Shown: positions 47,020 through 56,620, counted from the first letter of the stretch. The stretch: DNA of 64,000 nucleotides from Collimonas fungivorans (GCF_001584145.1 NZ_CP013232.1:1302001-1366000); one strand, 5' to 3'. Made by a program: numbers and translations. The notes: a model not told the origin generated them from the sequence alone.

Positions 47020-47307
47020 GTGGAAACTGAGGGCTCAGGCCGTAAAAGCGTGGTAGCGTTATCACGCGCGCATCAGGACCAGGCGCCGCTGGTGGTGGCA
47101 AAAGGTTACGGCGCCGTGGCCGAGGCCATCATGCAAAAGGCGCGCGAGCACGGTTTGTATGTGCATGCGTCGCCCGACCTGGTGAAGTTGCTGATGCACG
47201 TCGACCTCGACCAGCAGGTCCCGCCGCAGCTTTATCTGGCGGTAGCCGAGTTGCTGGCCTGGGTGTACAGCTTGGAAAATGAGCAGGAGCGGTCGGCGCC
47301 TGCGTGA
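47020..47307 (+). CDS. FlhB C-terminal domain-like protein
   Basis: From GTG 47020 the product has 95 residues: VVALSRAHQDQAPLVVAKGY, AEAIMQKAREHGLYVHASPD, LLMHVDLDQQVPPQLYLAVA and ELLAWVYSLEN. This matches the cytoplasmic domain of FlhB (compare AEVLAWVYQL in the true FlhB), but it lacks the NPTH cleavage site and membrane helices, like the YlqH-type proteins. A weak RBS (AGGCGG) lies six bases upstream. A TTG at 46945 in the same frame would add 25 residues of unlikely composition. Confidence 0.8.
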   Translation: METEGSGRKSVVALSRAHQDQAPLVVAKGYGAVAEAIMQKAREHGLYVHASPDLVKLLMHVDLDQQVPPQLYLAVAELLAWVYSLENEQERSAPA

Positions 47308-47473
47308 ATGTCGCGATAGTGCATGCAGATATTAATCATTTGATATCGCTCATCTGCACCGGAGCAAAATGTGTGCATATTATTGATATAGTCGCGCTCC
47401 CGTATTGTGCGGACCCGGCAGCAGATCGATAATGCGCAGTCCTCGGTTGTGAAATGAGATTGTTCAAAGAGTC

Positions 47474-48127
47474 ATGGAAATGAAAGTTGCATCACCGATT
47501 CGGGTATTGATCGCTGATGATCATCGCATTGTCAGGCGCGGGCTGCAGCACATCCTGGATGCCAGCCCGGGTATCGTCGTGATCGGCGAAGCCAGCGACT
47601 ACAACGGCATTACCGATATCCTGAGGGAGCAGCCGTGCGATGTCCTGCTGCTGGATATATCGATGCCGGGCAAAGACGGCATCGAAATCCTGCACCTGCT
47701 CAAGAAGCGCGAACCGATGCTGCGCATCATGGTATTGAGCAGCCATGGCCCGGAACAGTTTGCGGTGCGCGCCTTGAAGGCCGGCGCGGCTTCCTACCTG
47801 ACCAAGGACGGCGCACCGGATGAACTGGTGGAAGCGGTGCGGGTGGTTGCGCGCGGCCGCAAGTACATCAGCAAAGGGCTGGCGGAATCATTGGCCAACC
47901 ATGTCATCGAAGAAGATGACATGATGCCGCACGAACAATTGTCCAACCGCGAATTCCAGACCGTGCGCATGATCGCTTCGGGCCAGACCCGTACCGAGAT
48001 TGCAAAAAACCTCTCCATCAGCCCCAAGACCGTCAGCGTCTATCGTTCCCGCGTGTTCGAGAAAATGGGCGTGCGCACCAATGCCGAACTGACCCGCTAC
48101 GCCATCGAGCACGGTTTGCTCGAATAG
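47474..48127 (+). CDS. NarL/LuxR-family response regulator
   Basis: The 217-residue protein has a receiver (Asp15-Asp16, acceptor Asp61 in LLLDISMPGKDG, Lys in YLTKDGAPDE) and a C-terminal GerE-type helix-turn-helix (LSNREFQTVRMIASGQTRTE, then ISPKTVSVYRSRVFEKMGV). It should bind DNA when phosphorylated. No kinase adjoins it; the nearest is at 50630. The 166 bases before it are AT-rich and hold no gene. Its target may be flagellar, given the position. Confidence 0.93.
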   Translation: MEMKVASPIRVLIADDHRIVRRGLQHILDASPGIVVIGEASDYNGITDILREQPCDVLLLDISMPGKDGIEILHLLKKREPMLRIMVLSSHGPEQFAVRALKAGAASYLTKDGAPDELVEAVRVVARGRKYISKGLAESLANHVIEEDDMMPHEQLSNREFQTVRMIASGQTRTEIAKNLSISPKTVSVYRSRVFEKMGVRTNAELTRYAIEHGLLE

Positions 48128-48262
48128 AGGGCTGTTTCAAGTCCTTTTCGCTATATCGATAGCGCTTGCTCCTGTTTATATTGAGTCACCTAAAGTGCTG
48201 TGCAAGCCGGATTTGTTCGGTTCGGCGCGACAGGTGCATTTCAATTCTCAAGGATCAAGTCC

Positions 48263-48775
48263 ATGACGCTTGCCGCTCAAACGCCGACCCAGATACGCCG
48301 TTCCACTGTCCAGCACGAAGTTGCGGGCCAGGAATTCCTGACTTTCACCCTGGGCAAGGAGGAGTACGGCATCGATATCCTCAAGGTGCAGGAGCTGCGC
48401 GGTTACGACAATGTCACCCAGATCGCCAACGCGCCCGATTTCCTGAAAGGCGTGGTCAACCTGCGCGGGGTGATCACGCCCATCATCGACATGCGCATCA
48501 AGTTCAACCTTGCTGCCTCCAGTTATGACCAGTTTACCGTGGTCGTCATCCTCCATCTTGGCCAGCGCACCGTAGGCATGGTGGTCGATGGCGTGTCCGA
48601 TGTCATCACCCTGTCGAGCCAGCAGATCAAGCCGGCGCCGGAAATGGGCACGGTCCTCAACACCGATTACCTGATAGGCCTTGGCACGCTCGACGACCGC
48701 ATGCTGATCCTGCTGGATATCGACAAGCTGATGTCCAGCGATGAGATCGGCCTGATCAACAAGCTGACCGCCTGA
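48263..48775 (+). CDS. cheW: Chemotaxis adaptor CheW (first copy)
   Basis: CheW couples receptors to CheA. From ATG 48263 the product has 170 residues: [39 protein letters not shown] and [20 protein letters not shown]. It differs from the copy at 59086 in its longer N-terminus. It stands directly before a receptor gene, so it may serve that receptor. Confidence 0.96.
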   Translation: MTLAAQTPTQIRRSTVQHEVAGQEFLTFTLGKEEYGIDILKVQELRGYDNVTQIANAPDFLKGVVNLRGVITPIIDMRIKFNLAASSYDQFTVVVILHLGQRTVGMVVDGVSDVITLSSQQIKPAPEMGTVLNTDYLIGLGTLDDRMLILLDIDKLMSSDEIGLINKLTA

Positions 48776-48794
48776 GCACCTAGCCGCCAGGGCT

Positions 48795-48818
48795 GCCGGA
48801 CCGCCGGACCGCCGGACC
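48795..48818 (+). repeat. Three tandem 8-base repeats
   Basis: Three perfect copies of GCCGGACC (48795-48802, 48803-48810, 48811-48818) lie between cheW and the receptor, close to the receptor RBS (GGAGGGG). A change in copy number would alter spacing but not a reading frame. Confidence 0.85.
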
Positions 48819-48836
48819 GCTGAAAATGGAGGGGAC

Positions 48837-50501
48837 ATGAATTTTACAAATACAAGAATAGGAGTCCGGCTGGGCGTCGGATTTACAGCCATATTGCTGC
48901 TGGCGGTAGCCATTACAGGAATAGGCATCTGGCGTTTGCAGCAGACCGGCGCCGCGGTCGACACCATGGTGTCGCAAGTCCTGGTGCGGGAACGGCTGGC
49001 GGCCGAATGGCAGGATGCGGTGGCAGTCAATGCAGTGCGCACGATGGCGGTGGTGCGCAGCGACGACAGTAAAACCCAGAAGATCTTCCAGTCCGAAATG
49101 AGTGCGACATCCGAGCGCGCATCGGTACTGCAAACCAAGCTGCATGGATTGTCCGACGACCAGGGCCGGCGAGCGTTGGGAGAGATCGCCGCGGCGCGCG
49201 CCGCCTATACCGAAATGCGGGATACCGTGCTGACCACGCGCCAGTACGGCAGTGCCGAAAGCGCGGTGGCCATGATCGAGAAAGACCTGGACCCGGCGCG
49301 CAAGGAATACCTGGGCAAGCTGCAGAAGTTCGTCGATGCGCAACGCCAGGCAATCGATGACGCCGCGCTGGATATCGCCGCCAACTATCGTTCCGGCCGC
49401 AACCTGCTGGTTGCGTTCGGCGCCTTGGCGATCCTTCTCGGCGCAGCGTTTGCCTGGCGTCTGACCGGCGGCATCGTCAAGCCGCTGCATGCGGCAGTCG
49501 CCGTGGCGCAACGGGTGGCGCAAGGCGACCTGAGCGCCAGCATCGAGGTCAAGGGCAGGGATGAAACCGGGCAGCTGCTGCAGGGTATCAAGGAGATGAT
49601 CCTTGCCTTGCGCGATACGGTCAGCCGGGTGCGCAACGGCACCGAAAGCATCGTCGCCGCCTCGCGCCAGATCGCTGCGGGCAACCAGGATCTGTCCAGC
49701 CGCACCGAGGAGCAGGCCGCCAGCCTGGAGCAGACCGCGGCATCGATGGAACAACTGACTTCAACCGTAAGGCAAAATGCCGACAATGCGCGGCAAGCCA
49801 ACCAGCTGGCAGAAAATGCCGCGTCGACAGCGCTGAGCGGCGGGCAAATGGTGTCCGAGGTAGTTGCCACCATGGCGCTGATCAGGGACAGTTCGCATCA
49901 GATCAGCGACATCATAGGCGTCATCGACGGCATTGCTTTTCAGACAAACATACTGGCGCTGAACGCTGCGGTGGAAGCGGCGCGCGCCGGCGAACAGGGG
50001 CGGGGTTTTGCAGTGGTGGCTGCCGAGGTGCGCAACCTGGCGCAGCGTTCGGCGGTCGCCGCCAAGGATATCAAGGTCTTGATCGGCGCCTCGGTCGACA
50101 AGGTGGACGCCGGCGGCAGGCAGGTTGACGCAGCTGGCGCCGCGATGAGCGAAATCGTTGCGTCGATCCGGCGCGTGGTCGACATCATGGCCGAAATCGC
50201 CGCCGCCAGCGAGCAGCAGAGTAGCGGCATCGACCAGGTCAACCAGGCGGTGGGACAAATGGACCAGGCCACGCAGCAGAATGCGGCGCTGGTGGAGCAG
50301 GCCGCCGCCGCTGCACACAGCTTGCAGGAACAGGCGGGGGAATTGCTGCAGGCGGTCAGCATCTTTCAGCTGGAGAAGCCGGCCGGGCAAGCCTATCCAG
50401 GCATGCAGGAAAGACAAGATTTGGCCGAAGCTGCAGCATTGCGGGACATGCCAGAAGAGCATCATGCCGGCGGCCGGCCTGTCCTGGTTAGCACAAATTG
50501 A
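48837..50501 (+). CDS. Methyl-accepting chemotaxis protein, four-helix-bundle sensor
   Basis: This is a 554-residue chemoreceptor. It starts [20 protein letters not shown] with helix one at about 10-32, then a helical periplasmic domain, helix two at about 190-212 ([20 protein letters not shown]), HAMP and the signalling domain with the standard tip. The C-terminus (VLVSTN) has no CheR-docking motif. A cheW gene lies 61 bases upstream. Confidence 0.95.
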   Translation: MNFTNTRIGVRLGVGFTAILLLAVAITGIGIWRLQQTGAAVDTMVSQVLVRERLAAEWQDAVAVNAVRTMAVVRSDDSKTQKIFQSEMSATSERASVLQTKLHGLSDDQGRRALGEIAAARAAYTEMRDTVLTTRQYGSAESAVAMIEKDLDPARKEYLGKLQKFVDAQRQAIDDAALDIAANYRSGRNLLVAFGALAILLGAAFAWRLTGGIVKPLHAAVAVAQRVAQGDLSASIEVKGRDETGQLLQGIKEMILALRDTVSRVRNGTESIVAASRQIAAGNQDLSSRTEEQAASLEQTAASMEQLTSTVRQNADNARQANQLAENAASTALSGGQMVSEVVATMALIRDSSHQISDIIGVIDGIAFQTNILALNAAVEAARAGEQGRGFAVVAAEVRNLAQRSAVAAKDIKVLIGASVDKVDAGGRQVDAAGAAMSEIVASIRRVVDIMAEIAAASEQQSSGIDQVNQAVGQMDQATQQNAALVEQAAAAAHSLQEQAGELLQAVSIFQLEKPAGQAYPGMQERQDLAEAAALRDMPEEHHAGGRPVLVSTN

Positions 50502-50629
50502 CAGGTGACGGCGTTCTACGATGCTGGATAATAGCGGATACGTTAAGTTGTGCCGGTGCTGACACCATGGCCGCCAGCGGGCTTCACGTATTGTGGCGGT
50601 AATATCCGTCACAGTTTCCAATAGATTGT

Positions 50630-52354
50630 ATGCCCATCGTAATGCAAAGATTTACCTCTGCCTGGCGCCGCCTGCTAGCCGCTTCAAAGACGGACAGCAT
50701 TTTCTGCGGCTCGCGTTTCATGCGCCTTGTCTACGCGATTACAGTAACTGCGATCCTGGTCATCGGCTACGTCTGGCTGTATGCCGGTTACCAGATCGGT
50801 TCCGATTACGAGCGCGATGTCAAAACCATACAGCTCAGCCACACCATCGTAGTGCGCGACTTCACCCAGCGGCTGCTGCGTTCCATAGACGAACGCGACC
50901 GCTTGCTGCGGCTGGTGCGCGACGATTTCCAGATGGCCGACGGAAAAATCGACCTGCTGCGCTATACAAAGATATTCGGCGGTTTATATACGCAGCTGAA
51001 CGTGGTGGGCCAGAGCGGGCGCCTGCTGGCATCGACCAAGCCGGCGGCGGCTGTCGACTGGAGCGGCAATGAACTGTATGTTGCCCAGCGCGACCACCTG
51101 GATGACGCCTTGCGTTTTGCCCGTCCGCGCAAATTGCCCGGCAGCGGCCAATGGATGATGCATGTGGCGCGCCGCATCTTTTCTTCCAACGGCGATTTCG
51201 CCGGCATCGTCGAACTGGAATTTCCGGTAGACAGGCTGCCGGCCTTGTATGCGAGCCTGGACCGGATCCGCGCCGGCGAACGGCAGGTGGTTGGCAGCGA
51301 CGGCATTGCCGCCGACGGACCGCCGGCCAGCGAAAGAATGATCTTGCGCCGGATCGATGAAACGGTGATGGAGCTGGACGACAGCGAACTGAGCAAGAGC
51401 CAGCCGTTCGCCGACCAGAAGGCGCTTGACGACCAGCATTCGTGGGTGTCGCGCAAGCTGGAGCCTTATCCGCTGCTACTGTCGGTGAAACTGCCCGACC
51501 CGGAGCCGCTGCCGGGACAGGAAAGTCCCAAGCTGATGGGATATGTCATGTACGCCTGCGTGCCGACCTTGCTGATCCTGCTGTTGATGAGCCTGGCCTA
51601 CCGCACCATCAAGCGGCAATACGAAGTGGTGCGCAAATACGACACCTTGCGCCGCCGCGCCAGCGATGCCAACAAGCGGAAGTCCCGTTTCCTGGCAACG
51701 GTGGTGCATGAGTTGCGCACGCCTTTGAGCGGCGTCCACGGCTATTCCGAGCTGGTGCGGGACACCAGCAGCGATCCGCAGAGCCGCGAGTTCGGCGACC
51801 TGATCCATCAGAGCGCGATTTACCTGCACGGCTTGCTGAACACCTTGTTTGACCTGGCGCGCATTGAAGCCGGCAGGGTCGTGATATTCCACGAAAATAT
51901 CGATACGCTGGGCTATTTCGAATACATCGGCTCCATGCACAGAATCAATGCCGTCAAGAAGGGCCTGGGTTTCCAGATGCGGCTGGCGCCGGATTTGCCG
52001 GGCAATTTCCTGTGCGATCGCGTCAGGTTGTCGCAGATACTCAACAACATGCTGGATAATGCCGTTAAATTCACCGTTACCGGCGGCGTCACGATGGAAG
52101 TGACTACCTTCAGGGACAAGCTCAAGATCAGGGTGCTCGATACCGGTCCCGGCATCGCCAAAGGCGAGCTGAAACATCTGTTCGAATACTTCTACCAGGC
52201 AGAATCGGTGCGCGCCGGCCGCAGCCGCGGCCTGGGCCTGGGGTTGTCGCTGGCCAAAGAGTTTACCGACCTGATCCGCGGCAGCATCCGCATCGATTCC
52301 GAGGTGGGCGTCGGCACCGTGGTCAATCTCAGCATTCCGTTGAATGCGCGCTGA
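50630..52354 (+). CDS. Membrane sensor histidine kinase
   Basis: The 574-residue protein has membrane helices at about 31-53 and 303-325 enclosing a large periplasmic sensor, then a HisKA domain with phosphoacceptor His360 in VVHELRTPLSG, and a HATPase_c domain with LNNMLDNAVKF, DTGPGIAKGEL and GLGLGLSLAKEF. It has no receiver of its own. The next gene, beyond a palindromic element, encodes a receiver plus HPt, a likely partner. The start is ATG 50630, or ATG 50642. Confidence 0.93.
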   Translation: MPIVMQRFTSAWRRLLAASKTDSIFCGSRFMRLVYAITVTAILVIGYVWLYAGYQIGSDYERDVKTIQLSHTIVVRDFTQRLLRSIDERDRLLRLVRDDFQMADGKIDLLRYTKIFGGLYTQLNVVGQSGRLLASTKPAAAVDWSGNELYVAQRDHLDDALRFARPRKLPGSGQWMMHVARRIFSSNGDFAGIVELEFPVDRLPALYASLDRIRAGERQVVGSDGIAADGPPASERMILRRIDETVMELDDSELSKSQPFADQKALDDQHSWVSRKLEPYPLLLSVKLPDPEPLPGQESPKLMGYVMYACVPTLLILLLMSLAYRTIKRQYEVVRKYDTLRRRASDANKRKSRFLATVVHELRTPLSGVHGYSELVRDTSSDPQSREFGDLIHQSAIYLHGLLNTLFDLARIEAGRVVIFHENIDTLGYFEYIGSMHRINAVKKGLGFQMRLAPDLPGNFLCDRVRLSQILNNMLDNAVKFTVTGGVTMEVTTFRDKLKIRVLDTGPGIAKGELKHLFEYFYQAESVRAGRSRGLGLGLSLAKEFTDLIRGSIRIDSEVGVGTVVNLSIPLNAR

Positions 52355-52531
52355 GCGCGTCCCATCCATGGCGGATCGCGGGTTTGCTACACTGGATGCC
52401 GATGATGTCGTTACGGCGCTCGTACCTGACGCGGCAATGCCCGAGATTGCGGCCAATATTGCAGTCAGCGCATTTTCGGCCGGTTTGCTGCTCCCCATGG
52501 TCAACGCCCAAACAGGATATCTTCTCCTTGT
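52355..52531. other. Non-coding spacer after the histidine kinase
   Basis: No convincing gene, RNA or terminator is seen. A 63-codon open frame from 52344 runs through it and stops in the left end of the palindromic element; its composition and lack of an RBS argue against a gene. Confidence 0.5.
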
Positions 52532-52799
52532 CTAGGGCCTGTGGACATTCAATTTGGAAGATGCGTTCAAACCAAAACGTGTGCTGGCAAGGCGCGTGGC
52601 TTGCTGGGGCTGGTGCCCCAGCAAGCCATGCAACGCCGCCAGCGCACGTTTTGGTTTGAACCCTTCGGGAACGGCTGCAGGCGTTACATGCCGTTGTTGC
52701 AACTCCTTGCCGTAGCACCGCTACGTCGCGTCGTTGCGCCTAGGCCTGTAACGCCTGCAGCGCGTTCGCACTCCCAAATTGAATGTCCACAGGCCCTAG
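52532..52799. mobile_element. MITE-like nested palindromic element
   Basis: The 268-base element has perfect 26-base terminal inverted repeats (52532-52557 and 52774-52799), starting CTAGGGCCTGTGGACATT. The outermost CTAG may be a four-base target duplication, leaving 22-base TIRs. Inside lie further inverted pairs: 24 bases with one mismatch (52565-52588/52638-52661), which encloses a perfect 13-base stem with a four-base loop (52598-52610/52615-52627), and 15 bases perfect (52674-52688/52747-52761) enclosing CGTAGC/GCTACG (52711-52725). It encodes no protein. Confidence 0.85.
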
Positions 52800-52808
52800 G
52801 AGGCGACG

Positions 52809-53516
52809 ATGCGTTCCGCGTTAATTCTTGTGGTTGAAGACCATCCAATCAATCGCCGCATGCTGCAGGCGCAGCTGGCGGCCGAAGGCTGGCAGAGCGA
52901 GCTGGTCGCCACCGGCGCCGAAGCTTTACAGTGGCTGACGCATACCAGGCCGGTGGCGGTCATCACCGACTACGTGCTGGAAGACATGACCGGGGTCGAA
53001 CTGCTGCACCGGGTCAGGCGCTGGGAAGCCGACGCATCGGCTCTGCCGGCGATCCCGATGATCCTGTATAGCGGCATGTCGCTCGACTACCTGCAGCGTG
53101 AATCGAGAGGCCTGGATTGCACCGCCATCCTGACCAAGCCCATCAGCCGCGCGCAGCTGCGGCAAACGCTGGCGCCGATAGTTGCGCAAAAAATGCCCGC
53201 CGTAACACCCGCCGCGCCCGACGATTTGCTGACCGACCTGCTGCAGTTCGGTTACCTGCAGCTGGCCAGCCTCAAGCTCAGCATTAAAAACCAGCGATGG
53301 GCGGAGACGGCGGGCATCGCGCACGGCTTGCGCGGCGCCGCCGCGGTATTGCAGCTGAAAGAAATTTCGCAAGCCGCGGCAGAAATCGAGAACCAATCGC
53401 GCAATAACCCGTCGGAGTCTATGGAAGACGCTTACAGCCGTTTGCAAAATGCGCTGGAACGGCTGGCTTTGCAGCTCAATGCAAGCCGCGCAATGCCCCT
53501 GGCAAAGCCGCTATAG
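52809..53516 (+). CDS. Response regulator with receiver and HPt domains
   Basis: The 235-residue protein has a receiver (LILVVEDHPINRRML; acceptor Asp54 in VITDYVLEDMTG; Lys in ILTKPISRAQL) and a C-terminal histidine phosphotransfer domain with His172 in IAHGLRGAAAVLQLKEISQA. It has no DNA-binding or enzyme domain, so it probably relays phosphate, perhaps from the kinase at 50630 to the NarL-type regulator at 47474. Its RBS AGGAGG (52798-52803) straddles the right end of the palindromic element. Confidence 0.88.
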   Translation: MRSALILVVEDHPINRRMLQAQLAAEGWQSELVATGAEALQWLTHTRPVAVITDYVLEDMTGVELLHRVRRWEADASALPAIPMILYSGMSLDYLQRESRGLDCTAILTKPISRAQLRQTLAPIVAQKMPAVTPAAPDDLLTDLLQFGYLQLASLKLSIKNQRWAETAGIAHGLRGAAAVLQLKEISQAAAEIENQSRNNPSESMEDAYSRLQNALERLALQLNASRAMPLAKPL

Positions 53517-53747
53517 CACTCCCTTCTTCGTCGCTTCCCCCTGGCTGCCGTGCAATGCGGTGCTGACGTAGGAACAATGCCTACATCGATTCAGCCAAAT
53601 ATTTCATCCATATCGAGAACCTTACCGACTTATTTTCTTTTTTGAAACATTTCATAATTGCCTAGAAGCAGCGGACAAGACAAAAACTAAAAGATTGCTC
53701 ACCAATTGCCGTAAACATTCATAAGTAGTTTCAGTCTGGGGGAAAGC
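53517..53747 (+). promoter_or_regulatory. flhDC upstream region
   Basis: These 231 bases lie before flhD and are clearly richer in A and T than their surroundings, especially 53620-53745. This is where control of the flagellar master operon is expected. TTGAAA and TTGCTC hexamers occur but no -10 at good spacing is convincing, so no start is assigned. No terminator is evident after the upstream gene. Confidence 0.5.
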
Positions 53748-54065
53748 ATGGACAGTAATGGATTTGTAAACGAGATAAGCGAAGTCAATCTGTCTTATCT
53801 GCTGCTGGCACAACGTCTGTTGCGCGAGGATAAAGCGACAGCCATGTTTCGTATGGGATTGAGCCGCGAACTGGCCGAGCTGCTCGGCAACCTATCTTTA
53901 TCGCAGGTGGTGAAGCTGGCGGCATCCAGCCTCTTGTTGTGCCGTTTCCGGTTCGACGATCACGCGATTCTTTCATCTTTGACGCATACCGACAAAGACC
54001 ACGCCTTGCAACAGGCGCATGCCTCCATCCTGCTGGCGGGACAACCGCTGGAAGGCATCCGATGA
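53748..54065 (+). CDS. flhD: Flagellar master regulator subunit FlhD
   Basis: FlhD with FlhC forms the FlhD4C2 activator of class II flagellar genes. The 105-residue protein matches the family: [40 protein letters not shown] and [20 protein letters not shown]. An AGGGGGAAAG-like RBS stands before the ATG. It is followed by flhC. Confidence 0.97.
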   Translation: MDSNGFVNEISEVNLSYLLLAQRLLREDKATAMFRMGLSRELAELLGNLSLSQVVKLAASSLLLCRFRFDDHAILSSLTHTDKDHALQQAHASILLAGQPLEGIR

Positions 54066-54134
54066 AACGGCCTGATTCTTGTGATTTTTGTGATTCTTGC
54101 GCCGCAACGGTTGTCGCTAGCGGGGCCGGCAACC

Positions 54135-54758
54135 ATGGCTACTAACAAAAGCGTGATCCTGGAAGCCCAGGAAATCCAGCTCGCCATCGACCTGATCAAG
54201 CTCGGCGCGCGCCTGCAGTTCCTGGAATCGGAAACCTCCTTGAGCCGCGACCGCCTGATCAAACTGTACAAGGAAATCAAAGGCATTTCGCCGCCCAAGG
54301 GATTGCTGCCGTTTTCCACCGACTGGTTCATGACCTGGCTGTCGAATATCCATTCATCGATGTTCTACAACATCTACCGTTTCATGCTGGCGCATGGCGA
54401 CGGCCAGCAGATCGTTGCGGTGGTCAAGAGCTACCGGCTCTACCTGGAGCAGGTCGAACGACAAGGCGGCAAGCCGGTGCTCGACTTCACGCGGGCCTGG
54501 ACGCTGACGCGTTTCTTCGACAGCGGCATGCTGCAGCTAAGCAGCTGCAGCCGCTGCAACGGCCACTTCGTCGCCCATGCCCATGACCTGCAGAACGGTT
54601 TCGTCTGCGTCTTGTGCCGGCCGCCGTCGCGCGCCGGCAAGACACGCAAGCTGAGTTCCCCGGCTGTATCCGAAACCGATCTTGTCCAGGCGCGTGAATA
54701 TGTGCCACTGCCTCGGGTCCGGCGGGTTGCGGGCCTTGCCAAAGGCGGCCTGGCCTGA
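54135..54758 (+). CDS. flhC: Flagellar master regulator subunit FlhC
   Basis: FlhC is the DNA-binding partner of FlhD. From ATG 54135 ([20 protein letters not shown]) it has 207 residues, with [33 protein letters not shown] and the zinc cysteines CSRC and CVLC spaced as in enteric FlhC. The longer frame to 54081 is not supported. The gap to flhD is 69 bases. Confidence 0.97.
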   Translation: MATNKSVILEAQEIQLAIDLIKLGARLQFLESETSLSRDRLIKLYKEIKGISPPKGLLPFSTDWFMTWLSNIHSSMFYNIYRFMLAHGDGQQIVAVVKSYRLYLEQVERQGGKPVLDFTRAWTLTRFFDSGMLQLSSCSRCNGHFVAHAHDLQNGFVCVLCRPPSRAGKTRKLSSPAVSETDLVQAREYVPLPRVRRVAGLAKGGLA

Positions 54759-54817
54759 GCTTGGCGGCGGCAGCATTGGCTATGGCTGCATAAGATTTAT
54801 TTCAAGGGGAATCAAAA

Positions 54818-55678
54818 GTGCTAGTTTTTGTTGGCTATATCGTCGTTATAGCTTCTGTGTTTGGCGGTTATGCCATGATGGGCGGTCATCTCGGCGTGCT
54901 GTTCCAGCCGGTCGAATTGCTGATGATCGGCGGCGCCGGGGTCGGCGCTTTTGTGGTCGGCAACGATGGCAAGGCCATCATGGCCACCGTCAGGGAATTG
55001 CCGAAACTGCTGCGCAGTTCCAAGCACGACAAAGCCTTGTACATGGAGCTGATGGCCTTGCTCTACGTGTTGCTGGCGAAGGCTCGCAAAGACGGCATGC
55101 TGGCGCTGGAAGCGGATATCGACGATCCCTTGAACAGCCCCATCTTCGTCCAGTATCCGCTGGTGCAGCACGACCCGCGCGTGATCGAATTCCTTACGGA
55201 CTACCTGCGCCTGATTGTCAGCGGCAATATGGATGCGTTTGAAATCGAATCGCTGATGGATCATGAAATAGAAACCTACAAGCACGAAGCTGAAGTGCCT
55301 GCGCACAGCCTGGCCAAGGTCGGCGACGCCTTGCCTGCGTTCGGCATCGTGGCGGCGGTGATGGGCGTGGTGCATGCGCTGGCATCGGCCAACCTGCCGC
55401 CGTCGGAAATGGGCGAACTGATTGCGCATGCGATGGTGGGCACTTTCCTGGGGATCTTGCTGGCTTATGGATTCGTGTCGCCATTGGCGACGCTGATCGA
55501 GCACCAGGTAGCGGAATCGGTGAAGGTGTACCAGTGCATCAAGGTCACCCTGCTGGCTAACCTGAACGGCTATGCGCCGCAGCTGGCGGTGGAATTCGGC
55601 CGCAAGGTGCTGTACTCGACCGAACGCCCTTCGTTCACGGAGCTGGATGACCATGTGCGCCAAGTCAAAAGCCGATAA
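54818..55678 (+). CDS. motA: Flagellar stator protein MotA
   Basis: MotA forms the proton-channel stator with MotB. From GTG 54818 the product has 286 residues, four membrane helices, a cytoplasmic loop with the charged residues that drive FliG, and GDALPAFGIVAAVMGVVHAL near helix three. AAGGGGA upstream serves as RBS for the GTG. Confidence 0.97.
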   Translation: MLVFVGYIVVIASVFGGYAMMGGHLGVLFQPVELLMIGGAGVGAFVVGNDGKAIMATVRELPKLLRSSKHDKALYMELMALLYVLLAKARKDGMLALEADIDDPLNSPIFVQYPLVQHDPRVIEFLTDYLRLIVSGNMDAFEIESLMDHEIETYKHEAEVPAHSLAKVGDALPAFGIVAAVMGVVHALASANLPPSEMGELIAHAMVGTFLGILLAYGFVSPLATLIEHQVAESVKVYQCIKVTLLANLNGYAPQLAVEFGRKVLYSTERPSFTELDDHVRQVKSR

Positions 55679-55705
55679 TGTCCGCCGGCCCGGGGCGGAG
55701 GCGGC

Positions 55706-56620
55706 ATGAGCAAGGTCAAGCAGCGGATTGTCGTCAGGCGGGTAACTGCCGCCAAGCATCAGGCGCATGGCGGCAGCTGGAAAATCGCCTACGCCGATTT
55801 CATGACGGCGATGATGGCGTTTTTCCTGGTGATGTGGCTGCTGTCGATTTCTTCTCCCAAGCAGCGGGAGGGCATTGCCGAGTACTTCAAGATGCCGCTC
55901 AAGGTTGCCATCAGCGGCGGTGAAAAAAGCAGCACCAGCAGCAGCGTGATTCCTGGCGGCGGCACCGATTTTACCCAGGTGGACGGTGACGACAAGCGCA
56001 GCAATCCGGATACCGCCGATGCCGAACGGTTGAAGTCGCTGAAGAAACGGCTGGAGCAGGTGATCGATGCGAATCCGGTGCTCAAGCAGTTCCGGCCGCA
56101 GTTGCTGATTGACATCACCAGCGAAGGATTGCGGATCCAGATCGTGGATAACCGCAACCGGCCGATGTTCGACCTGTCCAGCGCCAAGGTGCAGCCATAC
56201 ATGAGCACCATCCTGCGCGAAATCGGGCCGGTGCTCAATGAATTGCCGAACAAGATCACCCTGGCCGGGCACACCGATGCGACCCCTTATGTGCTCGGTT
56301 CCAAGTATTACAGCAACTGGGAGTTGTCGGCCGACAGGGCGAATGCATCGCGCCGCGAACTGATCGGCGGCGGCATGGCGGAGCAAAAGGTGCTGCGCGT
56401 GATGGGCGTGGCGTCGACCATGGATTTGAACAAGGCTGACCCGCTGGATCCGGTCAACCGGCGCATCAGCATCGTGGTGCTGAACCGGCGCGCGCAGGCG
56501 CAGATCGAACAGGAAAACAGCAGCGGCAGCAACGCCGGCATCAAGCTCGACGGACAGAAGGACAGCGCCAGCCAGTTGCGGGACAGCGCGCCCAGGCTTC
56601 CTGGGGCGGCAAAGCCATGA
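55706..56620 (+). CDS. motB: Flagellar stator protein MotB
   Basis: MotB anchors the stator to peptidoglycan. The 304-residue protein has HGGSWKIAYADFMTAMMAFF, with the proton-carrying Asp in YADFMTA at the membrane helix, and a C-terminal OmpA-like domain (ITLAGHTDATPYVLGSKYYS, NWELSADRANASRREL). It lies 27 bases after motA. Confidence 0.97.
   Translation: MSKVKQRIVVRRVTAAKHQAHGGSWKIAYADFMTAMMAFFLVMWLLSISSPKQREGIAEYFKMPLKVAISGGEKSSTSSSVIPGGGTDFTQVDGDDKRSNPDTADAERLKSLKKRLEQVIDANPVLKQFRPQLLIDITSEGLRIQIVDNRNRPMFDLSSAKVQPYMSTILREIGPVLNELPNKITLAGHTDATPYVLGSKYYSNWELSADRANASRRELIGGGMAEQKVLRVMGVASTMDLNKADPLDPVNRRISIVVLNRRAQAQIEQENSSGSNAGIKLDGQKDSASQLRDSAPRLPGAAKP

Noticed and set aside
46905..47030. 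Small ORF starting MTTKTNNC before the FlhB-like gene, possibly its N-terminus after a frameshift
   Set aside because: Joining would need removal of a base and gives an N-terminus unlike the family; GTG 47020 already gives a complete domain.
48190..48214. TAAAG followed by GCCGGAT upstream of the first cheW, resembling a sigma-28 site
   Set aside because: Spacing from TAAA is much shorter than 15 bases and the -10 is poor.
52541..52837. 98-codon open frame inside the palindromic element
   Set aside because: It is made almost entirely of inverted repeat sequence and runs into the next gene out of frame.
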